DNA from: Pseudomonadota bacterium
GTDB taxonomy: Bacteria > Pseudomonadota > Gammaproteobacteria > Acidiferrobacterales > UBA6901
DNA length: 40,035 nt
NCBI GenBank assembly: GCA_021783175.1
Contig: JAJXUF010000024.1
Location: 1-40,035 of the forward strand
Direction: 5' to 3'
Positions 37,837 to 40,035 of this stretch are shown here, one piece after another. The position numbers were made by a program, and so were the translations under genes. The notes beneath the pieces were generated by a model, which had not been told where the DNA came from, did no database searches, and saw nothing but the letters and a program-made list of their open reading frames with translations. The first letter of the stretch is position 1; every line of letters starts with the position of its first letter.

Positions 37837-38430
37837 ATGAAGACACCACAGATCCGCAGGGGACTAATTGCACTCATAGTCGCCGGTAGCTGCGCATTGC
37901 CCTCCGCTGCAGTGCTGGCAGATGGCCATTCGTTCAGACTGCCGCTGCCTCCTTTGCCTGGGATCAACCTGCCGCTGCCTCCACCGCCACCCATGGTCTG
38001 GATGCCGCATCTCCATATCTACGTGGCCCACAAGACACAGCGCCCCATCTTTTTCCGTGAAGGCCACTACTACGTGCGCGACAACGATCGCTGGTTCGTT
38101 TCCGATGACTACAACGGCCCATGGGAGCATGTCGACGAAGACCGCCTGCCACGTACCCTGCGCGGCTATCATCATGAAGACTGGGACCGCTACCAAAGAG
38201 ACGCCGACGAGCACTACCGCCGCAGAGACGAAGGGGACGCACCGGCCGCCTTCTACCCCGGTCGTTATGATCATGATCGTTATGCTCATGATCACGGCGA
38301 GCATGACCGTGGCGAGCATCGCGGCCGGGATCACGACCGACGCGACGGCTATCGCTCAGACGACCGACGCGACGATCGCGGCCGGGATGATCACCGACGC
38401 GACGATCGCGGCGGTGATGGCGATAATTAA
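37837..38430 (+). CDS. Secreted proline-rich protein with Asp/Arg/His repeat tail
   Basis: This 197-residue protein has a signal peptide ending AAVLA-DG. A proline-rich stretch (LPLPPLPG, LPLPPPPPMVW) and a small folded centre follow (PIFFREGHYYVRDNDRWFVSDDYNGPWEHV), resembling the YXXP/DUF-type envelope proteins with aromatic repeats. The last 70 residues are low-complexity Asp, Arg, His and Gly (HDRGEHRGRDHDRRDG, RRDDRGRDDHRRDDRGG). The tail could bind metal or polyanions, but this is inference. AGGAAG lies ahead of the ATG. It is 54 bases downstream of trxB. Confidence 0.75.
   Translation: MKTPQIRRGLIALIVAGSCALPSAAVLADGHSFRLPLPPLPGINLPLPPPPPMVWMPHLHIYVAHKTQRPIFFREGHYYVRDNDRWFVSDDYNGPWEHVDEDRLPRTLRGYHHEDWDRYQRDADEHYRRRDEGDAPAAFYPGRYDHDRYAHDHGEHDRGEHRGRDHDRRDGYRSDDRRDDRGRDDHRRDDRGGDGDN
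38336..38412 (+). repeat. Short tandem repeats coding the Asp/Arg tail
   Basis: ACCGACGCGACGATCGCGGC occurs at 38363-38382 and again at 38393-38412, a 30-base period that keeps frame. A third, diverged copy starts at 38336. The repeats encode the DRRDDRG-type tail of the secreted protein and could expand or contract by slippage. Confidence 0.7.
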
Positions 38431-38501
38431 GTGGCCTGCGGCTGCTGGCCACTACGGTCAGCAGCTTGCCGCGACCAGGTGCGCATGATGCCCTGCAAGG
38501 G

Positions 38502-39248
38502 ATGCACGTAGATTTCAGCGCCGGAACCGCTTTGGTTTCGGCGCTGATTCTGGTCACCGCGTTTTTCCTGCGCGGTATGTCGGGATTTGGTTCCGGACTG
38601 TTAGCTGTTCCGCTGCTTGCGCTTTACTTGCCGCTCACCTTCGTGGTGCCGCTGATGCTGGTCGTGGATTTCACGGCTGCCGTCACTTTAGGCGGCAGTG
38701 CCCGTTCCCGCATCGCATGGAAGGAAATAGCCTCACTCCTTCCCTTCACCGCGAGCGGCCTTATTCTAGGTCTCTTTCTGCTGATTCGACTGCCTCCCGC
38801 CCCCCTTGAGCTTGTTCTGGGCGTATTTGTGATCGCATTCGGGCTACGCAACATACTGGGACTGCACGGCAGCACACCGGTATCGCGCATGTGGGCGGCG
38901 CCCGCCGGATTGCTTGGCGGAACTATTGGCAGCATGTTCGGGACCGGCGGCCCACCTTACGTCGTCTATCTATCACACCGCATTCACGACAAGACAAAAC
39001 TGCGCGCAACGCTATCCGGACTTTTCGTGCTCGACGGAGGCATGCGCATCATCAGCTTTCTGATAACCGGGTTACTGCTGCAAAAGCGCGTCTGGTTTGC
39101 TGCCATCGGGGCCCTGCCGCTGATGGGGCTTGGCCTTTACGCTGGCCACAGAGCCCACCTGCGCATGTCGCATGCGCAGTTGCTTCGCTTGATCGGCGCC
39201 TTGCTGCTCATCAGCGGCACGTCCCTCCTTTGGAAGGCGCTGCGCTGA
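38502..39248 (+). CDS. TauE/SafE family membrane permease
   Basis: This 248-residue protein has about seven or eight helices and the two homologous TauE/SafE halves, each starting with a G-rich segment: FLRGMSGFGSGLLAVPLLA and LLGGTIGSMFGTGGPPYVVYL. Members export sulfite, sulfoacetate or other small anions. ATG 38502 is directly preceded by AAGGG, which is close; TTG 38466 would add twelve residues. Whether the substrate is sulfite is not shown. It is followed after 63 bases by the Smr gene. Confidence 0.88.
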   Translation: MHVDFSAGTALVSALILVTAFFLRGMSGFGSGLLAVPLLALYLPLTFVVPLMLVVDFTAAVTLGGSARSRIAWKEIASLLPFTASGLILGLFLLIRLPPAPLELVLGVFVIAFGLRNILGLHGSTPVSRMWAAPAGLLGGTIGSMFGTGGPPYVVYLSHRIHDKTKLRATLSGLFVLDGGMRIISFLITGLLLQKRVWFAAIGALPLMGLGLYAGHRAHLRMSHAQLLRLIGALLLISGTSLLWKALR

Positions 39249-39311
39249 AAGTTGCCCAGCGTGGGCAGTCAAACCGCTGTTCATGTGCGCTTGCGCATGG
39301 GACAATGAACT

Positions 39312-39851
39312 ATGGCCGGCAAGAAGATTTCGACCGAAGATCGCAATCTTTTTCGCAGCGCGACGCAAGATGCCCGTCCGCTGCCGCAGGACCGTGTCGC
39401 CCGGCGCCGGCCGTCACGCCGGCCGGTCCCATTCCAGACGCAAAGCGACCAACAGGCGGTAGTGGACAGTCTCCTTTCGGACGACTTCGATCCGGCCGAA
39501 ATCGAAACGGGCGAGGAACTCATTTTTGTCCGCCCCGGCATTCAACAGCGCGTATGGCGCAAGTTCCGTCGCGGTCAATACGTTATCCAGGGCGAACTCG
39601 ATCTGCACGGTCGCGTTGTCGCCGAGGCGCGCGAGATGGTTGGCGCGTTTCTGCGCGATGCGCGTGCCGCCGGCAAGCGCTGCGTTCGTATTATTCACGG
39701 AAAGGGTTTGAGCTCCGAAGGACGCCTGCCCGTATTGAAAGGCAAAGTTAATTCCTGGTTGCGTCAAAAAGACGAGGTACTCGCTTTTTGTTCGGCGCCA
39801 CCCAGGGACGGTGGGACCGGCGCGGTGTACGTTCTGCTCAAGCGCAATTAA
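39312..39851 (+). CDS. Smr-domain protein
   Basis: This 179-residue protein has a disordered basic N-terminus and a C-terminal Smr (MutS2-type) domain with the signatures ELDLHG (about 94-99) and RIIHGKG (126-132). Smr domains bind or nick nucleic acids; stand-alone bacterial members such as SmrA/SmrB cleave DNA or mRNA at stalled ribosomes. The catalytic-type DLHG and HGKG motifs are both intact. Which substrate this one uses is not known. Confidence 0.92.
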   Translation: MAGKKISTEDRNLFRSATQDARPLPQDRVARRRPSRRPVPFQTQSDQQAVVDSLLSDDFDPAEIETGEELIFVRPGIQQRVWRKFRRGQYVIQGELDLHGRVVAEAREMVGAFLRDARAAGKRCVRIIHGKGLSSEGRLPVLKGKVNSWLRQKDEVLAFCSAPPRDGGTGAVYVLLKRN

Positions 39852-39999
39852 TGCGCTGCTGGCGGGCACGTCCCGCCCTAACCATCCGGTCCACCCCGCG
39901 GCTTGCACTCGATCCTGGCATCGAAGTGCATGGCCTGAAACAACACTGTACTGCGCAGCGGCGCGACTCGCGGTCTATTTTTTGCTCATCTCGACGCAA

Positions 40000-40030
40000 C
40001 TCCAGCGGGGGCCATTGGCCCCCGCTGGAG
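40000..40030. terminator. Perfect 15-base-pair hairpin at the window end
   Basis: CTCCAGCGGGGGCCA (40000-40014) pairs perfectly with TGGCCCCCGCTGGAG (40016-40030) around one central T. It lies about 150 bases after the Smr stop. T-rich sequence (CTATTTTTTG) is on the upstream side, so for transcripts arriving from the right it could be part of a terminator. Confidence 0.55.
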
Positions 40031-40035
40031 GCGCT

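Noticed and set aside
38336..38412. Regular short repeats considered as CRISPR
   Set aside because: The repeats are in frame within a low-complexity coding tail, with no unique spacers and no cas genes.
38891..39751. Plus-strand open frame of 286 codons
   Set aside because: Runs out of frame across the TauE/SafE and Smr genes, which have clear motifs; it has none.

Overview
The window looks like chromosomal DNA of a moderately GC-rich gammaproteobacterium, possibly a sulfur- or nitrogen-cycling chemolithotroph; the genus cannot be fixed from sequence alone. The right end carries a typical gammaproteobacterial housekeeping block: trxB divergent from ftsK-lolA-rarA-crcB-DUF190-serS. LPS heptosyltransferases, a Lol carrier and several lipoproteins show a diderm cell. 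A periplasmic DsrE-family protein and a NarX/NarL-type pair beside the siroheme synthase gene fit sulfur/nitrogen redox metabolism, which is inference only.

Layout. 1-4500: a truncated ORF, then a NarX/NarL-like two-component system convergent with cysG (siroheme synthase). 4850-12390: an LPS core cluster with waaF, waaC, a GT2 enzyme, a WaaE/KdtX-like GT2 and a third GT9 heptosyltransferase-like enzyme. It is interrupted at 7017-9416 by a hairpin-rich intergenic stretch, a 48-residue lipoprotein and a secreted protein of unknown function. 12410-16260 (minus): a tightly overlapping five-gene operon encoding two winged-helix/replication-relaxation-like proteins, a disordered protein, a VirD4/TraG-like membrane ATPase and a small membrane protein. 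It has no relaxase, integrase or secretion channel here and lies next to tRNA-Ser(UGA).

16700-26700: accessory envelope genes. They include a beta-helix lipoprotein, a patatin-like lipoprotein, periplasmic DsrE, a histidine-rich conserved hypothetical, a secreted protein with three 16-residue NPCAAK repeats, a frameshifted outer-membrane beta-barrel remnant, a Bax-inhibitor-1/YccA protein, a DUF3617 protein behind a nested inverted repeat, and another lipoprotein. 26846-29836 (minus): one long ORF that joins a BcsA-type cellulose synthase with PilZ domain to a C-terminal signal-peptide-like helix and a BcsS-like beta-barrel, an unusual inner-membrane/outer-membrane fusion. 30046-36507 (minus): serS, DUF190, crcB, rarA, lolA and ftsK, mostly with 4-nt overlaps. 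36832-40035 (plus): trxB, a secreted Asp/Arg/His-rich repeat protein, a TauE/SafE permease and an Smr-domain protein, ending in a strong perfect hairpin.

The two observations most worth following up are the BcsA-PilZ-BcsS fusion and the five-gene replication-relaxation/VirD4-like operon. All family assignments are from motif reading without database searches.
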